64,000 nucleotides of DNA from Leeia oryzae DSM 17879 (lineage in GTDB: Bacteria; Pseudomonadota; Gammaproteobacteria; Burkholderiales; Leeiaceae), in NCBI RefSeq assembly GCF_000376945.1, contig NZ_AQXU01000025.1, forward strand, positions 687,982-751,981. Reading direction: 5' to 3'. Under the pieces are notes generated by a model. It searched no databases. It was not told where the DNA came from and worked only from the letters and a program-made list of their open reading frames with translations. Each line of letters opens with the position of its first letter. The first letter of the stretch is position 1. Both the position numbers and the translations under genes were made by a program. Below, in pieces: positions 43,430-53,011 of the stretch.

Positions 43430-44950
43430 TTAGGCCAATCCAAGCATTTGCAGCCAGTCCCGCGCAAGCGATTGGGCTGTTTTCCCTTCTGCTTCCACTT
43501 TTTGACACTGCACAGTACGATTTGCCCACAACACATACTCTACCGCCCCGTCTGGCACACCGAAAACCTGATACACGGCAGGCATGATAGGAACATGGTC
43601 TCCATACCAGCAGAGGCTGGCCGGTTGCGGACATTGCGCCAATGTTTGCCGGAGAGAGTGGATCATGCGGTCTGCATTGCGTAAATGGCGTAGATAAATG
43701 GTAAGGTCCTCACACCCGGCAGGTGGCGCTGCATGATATAAGGCAGAAATATCAGCCTCGGTTTGCTGCTCAAGATGCAATGGTCCATGGTTTTCCATGG
43801 TAATCGCAAATATGAACACAGGCTGCTTAGCCTCACCTAAAATGGCTGCAATTCTGTCCGCAACTGCCATATCCCCGGTATAAGGGCCAGCGCGCATGGA
43901 TTCGTCAAAATGGCGGATATCCAGGAACTCATCAAAGCCAAAACGCGGATACACACGATCACGACGATAAAAACTGGCTGGATAAGGGTGAATACATACC
44001 GTACGATACCCCAGCTGCTTCAGGTAACTGGCTAGCGATGCCACACCCCAGCCAGCAGCAACTGTTCGATAGGGATTGAAGCGATGCACACCCAATTGCT
44101 CAGCCTCAATACCACTCAGAAAAGCAAATTCAGAGCGCACTGTATTGGCCCCCCAGGCAGGTACTTGCAAGGCACCATGTGAGGCCGCATCCTGCTTAAG
44201 GAGGTCATATGCCTGCAAGACATCCGCCCGTATACCAGAAAATAACCGTCGAGCATCAAAAAAAGACTCGCTTTGTACTGCAACCAAATGGGGCAACACG
44301 GTATTGCCCGTTGGTTGCTCAAGCTTACTGAATGGCGAAGAGGCTTGTGGTGGTACTCGCTCAGCCTCGGCGTAACGCCACAAACAGGCAAGAAATCCAA
44401 GGGCAAAAATATCCTGCTCAGGCTGCAAACTTACCGGCAGGTGCTGACGCTTGCCCAGCCACAACAACAGCATACTGCTTAGCAGCAGCAATGCAACACC
44501 CCCCAACTGTCCATGCCAGTCAAAACGATGTGCGGGCACATCCTCCCCATACAGACCTACCACAACCGCCAGAGCGAAACCAACAACGGCGGCAAGAAAC
44601 TTCCACCAGCCCAGAAACGGAATATAAAGTCGTGGGTGCAAAATGGCATCGGTAAAGTATTCATAGTCCTGAAACACAAAAGCTTCGCGCAATGAGTGCA
44701 TCTTGGCATTATTCACCTGCACCAGCAGCAGAATAAACGCCGCAACAGCTGCAGCAGCAAACCATGGACGACCCAGCAACAATACAAGTAGTGCCTGTGC
44801 CAACATGATCAACCCTGCATGCAGACCATAAGCAGGCCAGGGCCTAAGTAGTGTCGGACGCGGTACAAGTAGCTGCTCAATAGCAAAGGATGCCAGCAAC
44901 AATGTGAAAGCAGCGGCAATCACCCCCCCAAGAGATGCTTCAATGACCAT
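43430..44950 (-). CDS. LTA synthase / sulfatase-family membrane enzyme
   Basis: Alkaline-phosphatase-superfamily protein of about 506 residues with several N-terminal membrane segments (to about residue 200) and a periplasmic catalytic domain. Catalytic features: VAVQSESFFDARR, a threonine in WGANTVRSEFAFLSG at the position of the LtaS nucleophile, and the metal ligands of CWYGDHVPIMP. This group transfers phosphoglycerol or related groups to glycans or lipids. The ATG at 44950 overlaps the end of the SDR gene (ATGGTCATTGA), so translation is coupled. It is the last gene of the seven-gene operon. Confidence 0.8.
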   Translation of the reverse strand: MVIEASLGGVIAAAFTLLLASFAIEQLLVPRPTLLRPWPAYGLHAGLIMLAQALLVLLLGRPWFAAAAVAAFILLLVQVNNAKMHSLREAFVFQDYEYFTDAILHPRLYIPFLGWWKFLAAVVGFALAVVVGLYGEDVPAHRFDWHGQLGGVALLLLSSMLLLWLGKRQHLPVSLQPEQDIFALGFLACLWRYAEAERVPPQASSPFSKLEQPTGNTVLPHLVAVQSESFFDARRLFSGIRADVLQAYDLLKQDAASHGALQVPAWGANTVRSEFAFLSGIEAEQLGVHRFNPYRTVAAGWGVASLASYLKQLGYRTVCIHPYPASFYRRDRVYPRFGFDEFLDIRHFDESMRAGPYTGDMAVADRIAAILGEAKQPVFIFAITMENHGPLHLEQQTEADISALYHAAPPAGCEDLTIYLRHLRNADRMIHSLRQTLAQCPQPASLCWYGDHVPIMPAVYQVFGVPDGAVEYVLWANRTVQCQKVEAEGKTAQSLARDWLQMLGLA

Positions 44951-45710
44951 AACCCACCATCCGTACAATCCTGGACGACAACCCAGCAGGCAGCACAGCC
45001 AGAAACCACGATCCAAGATTCAAGGGAAAAGGAAAACTGATACGCGCCTGATTACGCCGTAAACCAAGTCGGATAGTGCGTGCCGCACGCTGTGGCGTCC
45101 ACAAAAATGGTTTAGGGCCCGGCATGGCATCGCACATGGGAGACTTTACATAGCCCGGCATGATTACATTGACGAATATCCCATCTGGCGCCAGCCAGCC
45201 ACGCAAGGCTTCTCCATAGGCCTTCACCCCGGCCTTGCTGGCAGAATACGCTGGCGTTACCGGCAGGCCAAAATAACCCGCTAGCGAACTCAGAAATGCA
45301 ATTTGCCCAACCCCTCGGCGGCGCATGGCAGGTATTACAGCCTGTGCAGTAAACATGGCAGCCTTCAAATTTACTTCCAGCAACACCTCGACTGCATCCC
45401 ATGGCTCCGGCTCACTGCCAGGACCGATATGCGTATTGACTCCGGCATTGATAATGGCAAGATCCAGCGCATCCAGAGATTGCAACCATTCTCCCAGAGC
45501 CGGAAAATCCCTAACATCCAATTGCCGCGTAGCAACCTGCGCACCTTGTAAGCGACAGCGATCAGCAACCTCGGCTAGCTTGACACCGTTACGCCCCTGC
45601 AGATGCAGCATCACTCCTGCTTGCGCATACTCCTGAGCCAAGGCAGATCCGATCGCACTCGTCGCTCCGGTAATCAAAATGGTACGATGTGAACGGTCAG
45701 TCTTCTTCAT
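44940..45710 (-). CDS. Short-chain dehydrogenase/reductase
   Basis: NAD(P)-dependent SDR of about 256 residues. The cofactor motif TGATSAIGSALAQEY is at the N-terminus, the NAG-type motif is IINAGVN, and the catalytic residues are in FLSSLAGYFGLPVTPAYSASKAG. The start at 45710 (MKKTDRS) lies inside the end of the upstream glycosyltransferase gene, giving a short overlap. A C-terminal hydrophobic/amphipathic stretch may associate with the membrane. Substrate unknown; a sugar or lipid intermediate of the glycan pathway is likely from context. Confidence 0.85.
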   Translation of the reverse strand: MKKTDRSHRTILITGATSAIGSALAQEYAQAGVMLHLQGRNGVKLAEVADRCRLQGAQVATRQLDVRDFPALGEWLQSLDALDLAIINAGVNTHIGPGSEPEPWDAVEVLLEVNLKAAMFTAQAVIPAMRRRGVGQIAFLSSLAGYFGLPVTPAYSASKAGVKAYGEALRGWLAPDGIFVNVIMPGYVKSPMCDAMPGPKPFLWTPQRAARTIRLGLRRNQARISFPFPLNLGSWFLAVLPAGLSSRIVRMVGYGH

Positions 45711-47172
45711 GCCGCAGCCTTTCTTGCCAAGACCAGTAAAGAACCATTGCAAAACCCAGGCATGCATTGATGTTAAATGGAATAAACAAATAGTTCTTTT
45801 TCCATGTAGCAACAGCTATTGCCAGTAATGAATAACAGAACGTAATAGCCTCCCCAGCCAGTAATACCGTATTGATGGCCGGCATTGCTGCACGGTAAGC
45901 CGTTTTGCCTTTTGGTGTTCGATTGAACTCATCGTAGACGCCTAAAAGCGCACGCACGCCACCCACAAAATAATACCAAGCCATGGGTAAAAACATGGCT
46001 ACATAACGATAAGTATCCCAAAAAGTATGCCAAATACGCCGCCTGCGCTTGATACTGGCACTTTTTTGCGCCGCAAAGACATTATCCAGCGCCCACACAG
46101 CAACCAGCACCGAGAACACCAGCATCAGCCAATGCAAGCCAGCACCTTCTACATGCACCAGATAACTCAAAGGTAAACTCAGCACAATGAGGACATAAAT
46201 TGAAGCCAGCAACGCAGCAGAAAACATCATCGAGATAGCATGCAGGCGCTTTAGCAGCGGCATTTCCTGCCTGAACATCTGCCGTACATGCTTGAACGCG
46301 CTATGAATCAGACCGCGCCCCCATCGCTCTCGCTGAATACGGAATGCACTGATGGTTTCTGGCAGGACCGACATGGAAATCACTGTACGCAGATAGGCAT
46401 ACTTCCACTTTTCTAACTGGGCCCGATACCCCAGATCCACATCTTCGGTAATGGTTGATGCATTCCAGCCCCCCAGTTGTTCGACACAGGTTTTACGCCA
46501 TACACACGAACTACCACTGAGCGAAGCCATGTCACCATCCTCGCAAAGACCAACAGTGACATATTGCTGATGTCCCATTTCCATGGCCTGAAAGCGTGTC
46601 AGGAAAGATACATCGCTGTTTTCATAACCAATACCGGTCTGAAGAAAACCCAGACTCGAATCAGCAAAGCATGGAATGGTTTTCAGCAGGAAATCTGCCG
46701 GCGGCACAAAATCCGCATCAAAAATGGCATAAAAATCTCCGGTGGCTTGCTGAATGCCATGGACCAGATTGCCAGCCTTATATCCTTCCCGATTCTGCCG
46801 CCGGATCAGACGAATATTGCCCCTCTCACGGGCATAAGCCGCGACCTTGGCATCGGCAAGGATGGACGTTGTATCGCTGGAATCATCCAGTACCAGTATT
46901 TCCAGCAAGCCCGCCGGATACCGCAACCGGCAGGCCGCATCTATTAAACGCTCGACAACATCCGCTTCATTGCAAATTGGCAACAATACACTGACTCGAG
47001 GTAAAACATTGCTGGCAACATCCACTGAGGCCATTGATATCTCAGTGAGCTGGCGCTTTTCGACTTTTCTAGAAATCAGCAGGACACGCAGCTCCAGCAA
47101 CACGTAGACAGCAAAATACGCGACGACAACAAGGAATACCCCTTGAGACAAATAAGAAATGAATAAGAGCAT
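45697..47172 (-). CDS. Processive membrane glycosyltransferase, GT2 (cellulose-synthase-like)
   Basis: Inner-membrane family 2 glycosyltransferase of 491 residues. Catalytic motifs are in order: VLDDSSD, DADFVPPADF, STITEDVDLGYR and QRERWGRG (the Q-x-x-R-W signature of processive synthases). One N-terminal and about four to five C-terminal membrane segments are visible. It likely extends a beta-linked chain or adds sugar to a lipid carrier. It is 14 nt downstream of the CgeB-like gene and overlaps the SDR gene. Confidence 0.88.
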   Translation of the reverse strand: MLLFISYLSQGVFLVVVAYFAVYVLLELRVLLISRKVEKRQLTEISMASVDVASNVLPRVSVLLPICNEADVVERLIDAACRLRYPAGLLEILVLDDSSDTTSILADAKVAAYARERGNIRLIRRQNREGYKAGNLVHGIQQATGDFYAIFDADFVPPADFLLKTIPCFADSSLGFLQTGIGYENSDVSFLTRFQAMEMGHQQYVTVGLCEDGDMASLSGSSCVWRKTCVEQLGGWNASTITEDVDLGYRAQLEKWKYAYLRTVISMSVLPETISAFRIQRERWGRGLIHSAFKHVRQMFRQEMPLLKRLHAISMMFSAALLASIYVLIVLSLPLSYLVHVEGAGLHWLMLVFSVLVAVWALDNVFAAQKSASIKRRRRIWHTFWDTYRYVAMFLPMAWYYFVGGVRALLGVYDEFNRTPKGKTAYRAAMPAINTVLLAGEAITFCYSLLAIAVATWKKNYLFIPFNINACLGFAMVLYWSWQERLRHEED

Positions 47173-47186
47173 TTCAGCCTAAAGTG

Positions 47187-48272
47187 CTAAATGTTAACGG
47201 CGGCACAAATTTGTTCCAGCCGATGGGACCATGTGTGATGCTGCTTTACATACGCAGCACCGGCTGCCGCACGTTCCAGATCAATGGGGGACGGACCGTG
47301 CCGCAAGCGGGAAAATAGTTCCAGTGCTTCGGCGTGATTACGGATAACATGGCAAAAATCGCCAAAGTGCTTTTCTACCGCAAGGCCAGGGTTAGTCACC
47401 GCAATACCGCCACAGGCCAGAATCTCCAGCAAGCGCCGCGAGCACATGGTATCGGAATCTGTCACCGAATTGACATTCAGCGACATCGTATGCGTCTTGT
47501 ACACTTGGGCGGTATCACGATGCGCCACACTAGAATGCAAACGCAGGCGCGTACTTTTAGGAAAGCGGAACTCAAAATGGCGCGACAAGCGATGATGATT
47601 CCTGTCAAACACATTCAGCCATACATCTGCTGCTGCACAAGTATCAAATACCATATCCAGAAATCGGCGTCGCTCATTGAGGATTCTCCGGTAATAACTA
47701 CCGGTAAAACACACCTCGTTCCGAGTGAAATTAAAGCCGGTAAACTGATGAAAAGCCGGCTGATATGGCATGGCCAGCGTATCTACCGGTACATGCGCAG
47801 GTAATTGCTGCCGATAACGCAAAATGCACGCTTGGTCAGTTGTAAAAACAAAATCAAATGCCTTGGCTACATCGATAAACGCCTCAAAAAATGCCCCATC
47901 ATCCTTGTTCCAGAATACCGTGGGAATACCTTTGTTTTTGGCGTATTCGATCAAATGAAAAATTGCTTTGGGCTGACTTAGCCGCATCAGCTTCGATTGC
48001 CTGGCCAATTCATAGCGCCACTCCCCGCTCACGCCATGAAAAGTAGACTCTACAAACACCAGATCCGGTTGCCACTCATCCAGCACCGTACGGAAATTGG
48101 ACGGCGTCATCACACGAACCCGACATTCGGCAGACAAACAGTCCGCTGTAAAATAGTCTGTCACCAACGCAATTTTTAACTGACCATATCGGCCTGGCTG
48201 TGCCACATCCTCAGTCAACTGCGGGAACGCATACACCCAAGAACCCAGTTTACGTATAGCGCTGCCAATCAT
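47187..48272 (-). CDS. CgeB-like glycosyltransferase
   Basis: Protein of 361 residues with a CgeB/DUF3880-type glycosyltransferase pattern: DYFTADCLSAECRVRVMTP, PDLVFVESTFHG, GIPTVFWNKDDGAFF, and a C-terminal CSRRLLEILACGGIAVTNPG. The same phrases occur in the N-terminal half of the 1122-residue protein at 54691, so the two are paralogous. It starts with an ATGA overlap on the upstream GT4 gene. Substrate unknown. Confidence 0.82.
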   Translation of the reverse strand: MIGSAIRKLGSWVYAFPQLTEDVAQPGRYGQLKIALVTDYFTADCLSAECRVRVMTPSNFRTVLDEWQPDLVFVESTFHGVSGEWRYELARQSKLMRLSQPKAIFHLIEYAKNKGIPTVFWNKDDGAFFEAFIDVAKAFDFVFTTDQACILRYRQQLPAHVPVDTLAMPYQPAFHQFTGFNFTRNEVCFTGSYYRRILNERRRFLDMVFDTCAAADVWLNVFDRNHHRLSRHFEFRFPKSTRLRLHSSVAHRDTAQVYKTHTMSLNVNSVTDSDTMCSRRLLEILACGGIAVTNPGLAVEKHFGDFCHVIRNHAEALELFSRLRHGPSPIDLERAAAGAAYVKQHHTWSHRLEQICAAVNI

Positions 48273-49591
48273 GCTTCTTCACCTTGTTTTACTGGCAATA
48301 GACTTGCCACAAATTCATGCCAACATCGTCGTTTCAGCGCATTATCACGCGCCAAGTTCCCTAGGTCTCTTAGCGCAGCAGGGTCAGAAAATGCAGACAA
48401 AATAACCCGGGCCAGGTCTTCTGCGTCTCCGGCCCGAAAAAACCAGCCAGCCGGATGGTGCCCCATCTCGTCACGGAACACAGGTAAATCCGGTACGATA
48501 ACCGGTTTGCCGATAGCAAGCGCTTCGACCAGCTTGATTGGGGTAACAATCTGGCACACTTTGAAAGGCTTACGAGGAATGCAAACTACAGCGCACTGCT
48601 CCAGACGCTTACGACTGGCTTCTGGCGGCAGCTTGCCCAAAAAGCGAACCTGCTGCGTCAAACCCAACCGCTGCACCTGGGCCTCCAGCTGCCCACGTAC
48701 CTCGCCATCCCCCATTATCTCCAGGCTAACTGGACAACCAGCACGCAGCACAAGCGCAACCGCATCAATCAAGGTATCCAGCCCCTCATAACCCAGCAAA
48801 GACCCGGCATACGCCAGCGTGTATGGGACCACTTTATCCGTATCACTTGGCCGAAACCGCTGCGGATCAACACAGTTGGGCAGCAATGCCATGCGTGCAG
48901 GGTCAACCCCCCAGTTTTCCTGTGCAAACTTGCCCAGTTGCTCTGAAATCACAAATAGCCGATCTGCATGACAAGCCACCAAACCCTCAAGCTGCAAGCC
49001 TTGTAAATACGCCTGAGACCCCTCATACGCGGGTGTACGCGAGATGCGGCTCAGCTCCCACAAACCACGCATTTCATACTGAAAAGGAAGCCCCAACCGG
49101 CGTGCTGCTAGCAGTGCAGGCAAAGCATTCACATGATTGGAGGCTGCATGGATAACCGCAACACGGTGTTTCAAGGCAAACTCGGCAATCACTTTCGACG
49201 CCTGTAGTGCATACTGCAGCACGGGACGGTTATTCAGAGGCGCCGCAGCATGCTGATACGACACATCATCCCTCTCGGTACAGCAACCCGACGCATCACG
49301 CAGACGGTCCTTGCGGTCCCAGGGGTAGCCTGGCCTGGTCAGTACATGCACCGTCGCCCCGGCGGCACGCAAAGCACGAATTACCTCATGTGTACGCGTG
49401 GTATAGCCACTGATGTGGTAAGGCAAGGCACTGGCCGGCACATACAGTATGCTGCCCGCCGTAGCCTGCATCGGGGTGCGCGGCGCCGGACGCCGCAGGC
49501 GCCAGTCCAGCAGTTTCACAGTCAGTACGCGGCTAAAGGCCAGCCACGGCTCGCCAAACAAGGAATACAGAAACCTGGTCACCACCCTCAC
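48269..49591 (-). CDS. GT4-family glycosyltransferase
   Basis: Glycosyltransferase of 440 residues with GT-B fold. The N-terminal acceptor region is SALPYHISGYTTRTHEVI. The C-terminal GT4 signature includes YAGSLLGYEGLDTLIDAV and the E-x7-E region KLVEALAIGKPVIVPDLP. The start is a GTG that overlaps the upstream stop (GTGA). It would add a sugar to the growing repeat unit. Confidence 0.88.
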   Translation of the reverse strand: MRVVTRFLYSLFGEPWLAFSRVLTVKLLDWRLRRPAPRTPMQATAGSILYVPASALPYHISGYTTRTHEVIRALRAAGATVHVLTRPGYPWDRKDRLRDASGCCTERDDVSYQHAAAPLNNRPVLQYALQASKVIAEFALKHRVAVIHAASNHVNALPALLAARRLGLPFQYEMRGLWELSRISRTPAYEGSQAYLQGLQLEGLVACHADRLFVISEQLGKFAQENWGVDPARMALLPNCVDPQRFRPSDTDKVVPYTLAYAGSLLGYEGLDTLIDAVALVLRAGCPVSLEIMGDGEVRGQLEAQVQRLGLTQQVRFLGKLPPEASRKRLEQCAVVCIPRKPFKVCQIVTPIKLVEALAIGKPVIVPDLPVFRDEMGHHPAGWFFRAGDAEDLARVILSAFSDPAALRDLGNLARDNALKRRCWHEFVASLLPVKQGEEA

Positions 49592-50556
49592 CCCCCGATG
49601 CCGCCTGTCGCACTCAGCTCCGCGAGTGCCAAATCAACCGTCGTAGCCAACTGGATACGTCCACGCGCTTGCAAATCCAGGAAATCGGCGCTGGTTATCA
49701 CATCGTAGTCTTTGCTCAGCCGCGCCAACAGTTTGCGATACCCTTCCAGCCGTTCGTCATCCTTGTACATGGCATGGCCGTGCTCATCCCAATGCAGCAA
49801 TGACCACGAATGCAGCAGAAACACGGCAAACCCGGGGCTGCCGCTCAAGGTATCCAGCAATAACTTGCCCCACCAGGGGCGGAAGCGGAAATAGCTGGAT
49901 TCGGGATACGTTAATCGTGCCCACCACTCTGGTTTACCCACCTTGGGCAAAATCTTCTTCTCCGTCATCGGGATTTCAATCACCCCGTTAGACCAGCAGA
50001 ACGGCAAGTTGGTAGGTACGCTAAAGCCGCACTGCCCTGCATGCACCGCGCACATCGAATTATTGAAAGACAGCGGGATCCCGGCAGTCTTCAAGGCACG
50101 GATAGCACTCGCATTCCAACGAAAAGACCCGGCCCTGTGCGCCAATAGCGGCTTACCCGTCACTTGCTGGATCAAGCCGGCAAAATGCCGGATCACAAAA
50201 TCTGCCCGACCGTCGTCCGCATATTGATTCATGTAAGAAGGGCGATTTTCCAGCCCATGCCCCGCCCAGAAACTATCCGGCAGATATTCCGGATGCGTGT
50301 GCAGCTGCACATCCTGTCCTGCCTCATCCAGCCAGCGCACAACCTCAGTAGTTTCATCCAGATGATCATAGGCACCGCACTGGTCAACAAAAAATACCTG
50401 CTTGATACTAAACTCATCCCCAATAGCGCACATCTCGCCAATGCCCGCTGTACCGTTAGCATGTTTCCCCCACATCAAGCGGGTAACATGGTCCGCTGCC
50501 GCGCGCTTCGGTAACGCTTCGGTATCGATGGTAATCATTGCATAGCGTTGTTTCAT
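49588..50556 (-). CDS. Polysaccharide deacetylase-like protein, copy A
   Basis: Protein of 322 residues resembling the polysaccharide deacetylase fold. The metal-binding pattern starts with MITIDTEALP and continues with HTHPEYLP; an AHRAGSFRWNASAI region is typical. Copy B, immediately upstream, shares most of these motifs. The ATG at 50556 forms an ATGA overlap with the copy B stop, so it is preferred over one three codons earlier. No signal peptide is seen, so it may act on cytoplasmic sugar-lipid intermediates. Confidence 0.78.
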   Translation of the reverse strand: MKQRYAMITIDTEALPKRAAADHVTRLMWGKHANGTAGIGEMCAIGDEFSIKQVFFVDQCGAYDHLDETTEVVRWLDEAGQDVQLHTHPEYLPDSFWAGHGLENRPSYMNQYADDGRADFVIRHFAGLIQQVTGKPLLAHRAGSFRWNASAIRALKTAGIPLSFNNSMCAVHAGQCGFSVPTNLPFCWSNGVIEIPMTEKKILPKVGKPEWWARLTYPESSYFRFRPWWGKLLLDTLSGSPGFAVFLLHSWSLLHWDEHGHAMYKDDERLEGYRKLLARLSKDYDVITSADFLDLQARGRIQLATTVDLALAELSATGGIGG

Positions 50557-51503
50557 GCTGGCCATTCTGCCTGTGCAATATCCACTGTTTGACAGGTCTT
50601 GATTTTCCCCCTCGCATGCAAATCGAGAAATTCACGGGTTGTAATCACATCATAATCCTTGCTTACTTTTGCCAGCAGCTTGCGATAGCCCTCTAGCCGC
50701 TGGTCATCTTTATAATATGCATGGCCGTTTTCATCCCTATGCAGCATGGACCAAGAGTGCAACAGGAATACGGCATAATCAGGCATGCGACCCAACAGCC
50801 TGTCTATCGCGTTACCACGGTAATCTGCATAACGAAAATAGGCTGACTCCGGGTAAGTCAAGCTAACCCATTTTTCAGGTTTACCTTCAACAGCAGGCAA
50901 AAAATGCTCGCTTACCGGTACCTCAATAATGCCGTTTGACCATATATAAGGCGAATTGCTCGGCAGAGCAAAAGGACTGCGCTTATTAGTAAAGGCACGC
51001 ATTGAATTATTGAATGAGAGCAAAAATCCAGACTTAGCCATGGCAGCAATTGTTGCGCCATTCCAGCGAAATGAACCCGCCCGAAACGACGTCACTGGCT
51101 TGCCCGTGATTGCACTAATCACATTTCCAAAATATTTTAAAAAAAATGCTGTTCTTTCAATATCTGCTGAATTACCAAAATATTCTGTATAAAAAGAATA
51201 ACCATGAGTCAACCAAAACTCGGCTGGTAGTACTTCAGGATGGGCATGGAGTTGCACATCCTGATCATTCTTTCCAAGCCAGCGTACAACACTGGCGACT
51301 TCCTCAATGCGATCATACACCCCACAAAAATCAACAAAGAACACATGCTTAATATTGAATTCGGTGCCAATAGTAACTAACTCGCGCACTCCAGCACTTC
51401 CAAGAGAAAACTCGCCCCACATTAAACGTTTGACATAATCATCAGTTGCCCGACTAGGCAATGCCTCAGTATCAACCGTGAGGAGTGCATATTTATTCTT
51501 CAA
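50553..51503 (-). CDS. Polysaccharide deacetylase-like protein, copy B
   Basis: Paralogue of copy A, 316 residues. It aligns over the full length: LLTVDTEALPSRATDDYVKR, VQLHAHPEVLP, SFRAGSFRWNGATIAAMA, and VFLLHSWSMLHRDENGH. It is noticeably more AT-rich than copy A, so the two differ in history despite lying in tandem. It is the first gene of the tightly overlapping operon that runs left to 43430. The reaction is inferred from family only. Confidence 0.78.
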   Translation of the reverse strand: MKNKYALLTVDTEALPSRATDDYVKRLMWGEFSLGSAGVRELVTIGTEFNIKHVFFVDFCGVYDRIEEVASVVRWLGKNDQDVQLHAHPEVLPAEFWLTHGYSFYTEYFGNSADIERTAFFLKYFGNVISAITGKPVTSFRAGSFRWNGATIAAMAKSGFLLSFNNSMRAFTNKRSPFALPSNSPYIWSNGIIEVPVSEHFLPAVEGKPEKWVSLTYPESAYFRYADYRGNAIDRLLGRMPDYAVFLLHSWSMLHRDENGHAYYKDDQRLEGYRKLLAKVSKDYDVITTREFLDLHARGKIKTCQTVDIAQAEWPA

Positions 51504-51664
51504 ACCAAAAAAATCCTAGGGCAGGGTATATGTATATAATCAAGAAATCTTAACAAAAGATATTTATAGGAATTTTCGTCAATAGCCTATATACATCTAT
51601 TTTAATAAATTAAAAAACACCCAAATTTAAATTATTTAATCTTAACAAAATATTTCATATACTA

Positions 51665-52930
51665 TCAATTTTCAAATTTAATAGATTGAAGTGCATTTGA
51701 TAAACGTGTCAATTTTGAGTTTTGACTACCAGTTGGTATTACAGTATACATAGGAAGGTCATGAAATAAATTAGAAACCTTATTCATGCTAACAAAGCGT
51801 CCCGCTACTTCTAGAGAGTTCTGGTCAACCCACCATTGCTCACCATCTAATGTTAAACTATGATAAAGAAAAGCTTCTATAGTTGAAAGAAATTCATTAG
51901 AAATTTCATTACAGTAAAAAATCCCAAATCCAGCCGTTATGTGCTGCCAAGGCAAACATTGTTGCTTCTCTAAAAAGCGCAATGCCATAGTCTTATCTTT
52001 ATGAGCCTCAATCAAGGGAATAAGTGAACCCTTAATGACACAATCGAAATCCATTACTACAATCGGTTTATCAGAAAAATTCCTCACTTTGCTAGCTGCT
52101 AAATATCTCAAGGCAGAAGAAATAGGACCAATATTACCTGAACGCTCCAAATCCAATTGATTAAACACAAAACGATTGTCATAACCATTTGGAACAGACG
52201 AAAGAGTATCAGATATAGTAACAAAGCAAATAAAATTATCACCAGTAAAACTTAACGATTCAATGATATATTTATTATATATCTCAAAATACTTCGAATC
52301 ACAAGAAATAGAGACGATATAGTCGACACTATCATTACAATTTATAATTTCTTTATGATTAGAATTTTCAAAACATTGATACAATTTCCCACTCTTATCA
52401 ATTACCAAATTCTTTGGTGACTCTCCATTCAACCAAACAGTGGAGCAAGGTATTGCCATATAAGGATTAAAATTTTGGTCTTTTTCATTAAAGAAAGTTT
52501 TCAGTAATGACACATATTTTCCAAAATCCCCATTACGCCAATACAATGTAGCCTCAAAAACCAATATCAAAGCCTTAGTGTTTTTATTGGTGCAATAATT
52601 TTGCGCCTCAGCCAATTTCTCCATGGCCTCTTCGCGGCCATAATTATGAATTACCGCCAGGCAATAATATACTACAGCATCAGGGTGATCATTATTACGC
52701 AGCGCTATTAAAGAAATTCTTTCAACATCCTTATGTATTCCTTTATATCTTCTAGTATAGATCTGGCATATTTTAAATAGATAAGTACTCCCTCCACCAT
52801 TCAAAAAGCAATACTCATATGCTTTCACTATCACATCAAAAATAAATTCATCAGTTTCATTTAAAAAATCAACTTTTTTAAATAAATCATCAATCTTATC
52901 TAAGAAATCATTATCAAGGCGGCCTATCAT
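51665..52930 (-). CDS. Hypothetical protein, possible glycosyltransferase
   Basis: Protein of 421 residues, very AT-rich. Its N-terminal half is helical with TPR-like spacing (DAVVYYCLAVIHNYGREEAM). The C-terminal half has PIVVMDFDCVIKGSLIPLI, a D-x-D in a hydrophobic setting as in nucleotide-sugar transferases, then WWVDQNSLEV. I would not assign a family on this. No signal peptide. It lies 80 nt downstream of the gene at 53012. Confidence 0.6.
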   Translation of the reverse strand: MIGRLDNDFLDKIDDLFKKVDFLNETDEFIFDVIVKAYEYCFLNGGGSTYLFKICQIYTRRYKGIHKDVERISLIALRNNDHPDAVVYYCLAVIHNYGREEAMEKLAEAQNYCTNKNTKALILVFEATLYWRNGDFGKYVSLLKTFFNEKDQNFNPYMAIPCSTVWLNGESPKNLVIDKSGKLYQCFENSNHKEIINCNDSVDYIVSISCDSKYFEIYNKYIIESLSFTGDNFICFVTISDTLSSVPNGYDNRFVFNQLDLERSGNIGPISSALRYLAASKVRNFSDKPIVVMDFDCVIKGSLIPLIEAHKDKTMALRFLEKQQCLPWQHITAGFGIFYCNEISNEFLSTIEAFLYHSLTLDGEQWWVDQNSLEVAGRFVSMNKVSNLFHDLPMYTVIPTGSQNSKLTRLSNALQSIKFEN

Positions 52931-53011
52931 AGCATCTCTAGAAAATTAAATTTTTAATAATCTATGCACTTTATAAACTTATGAAGCACATAAATTCAAG
53001 AACAATCACAC

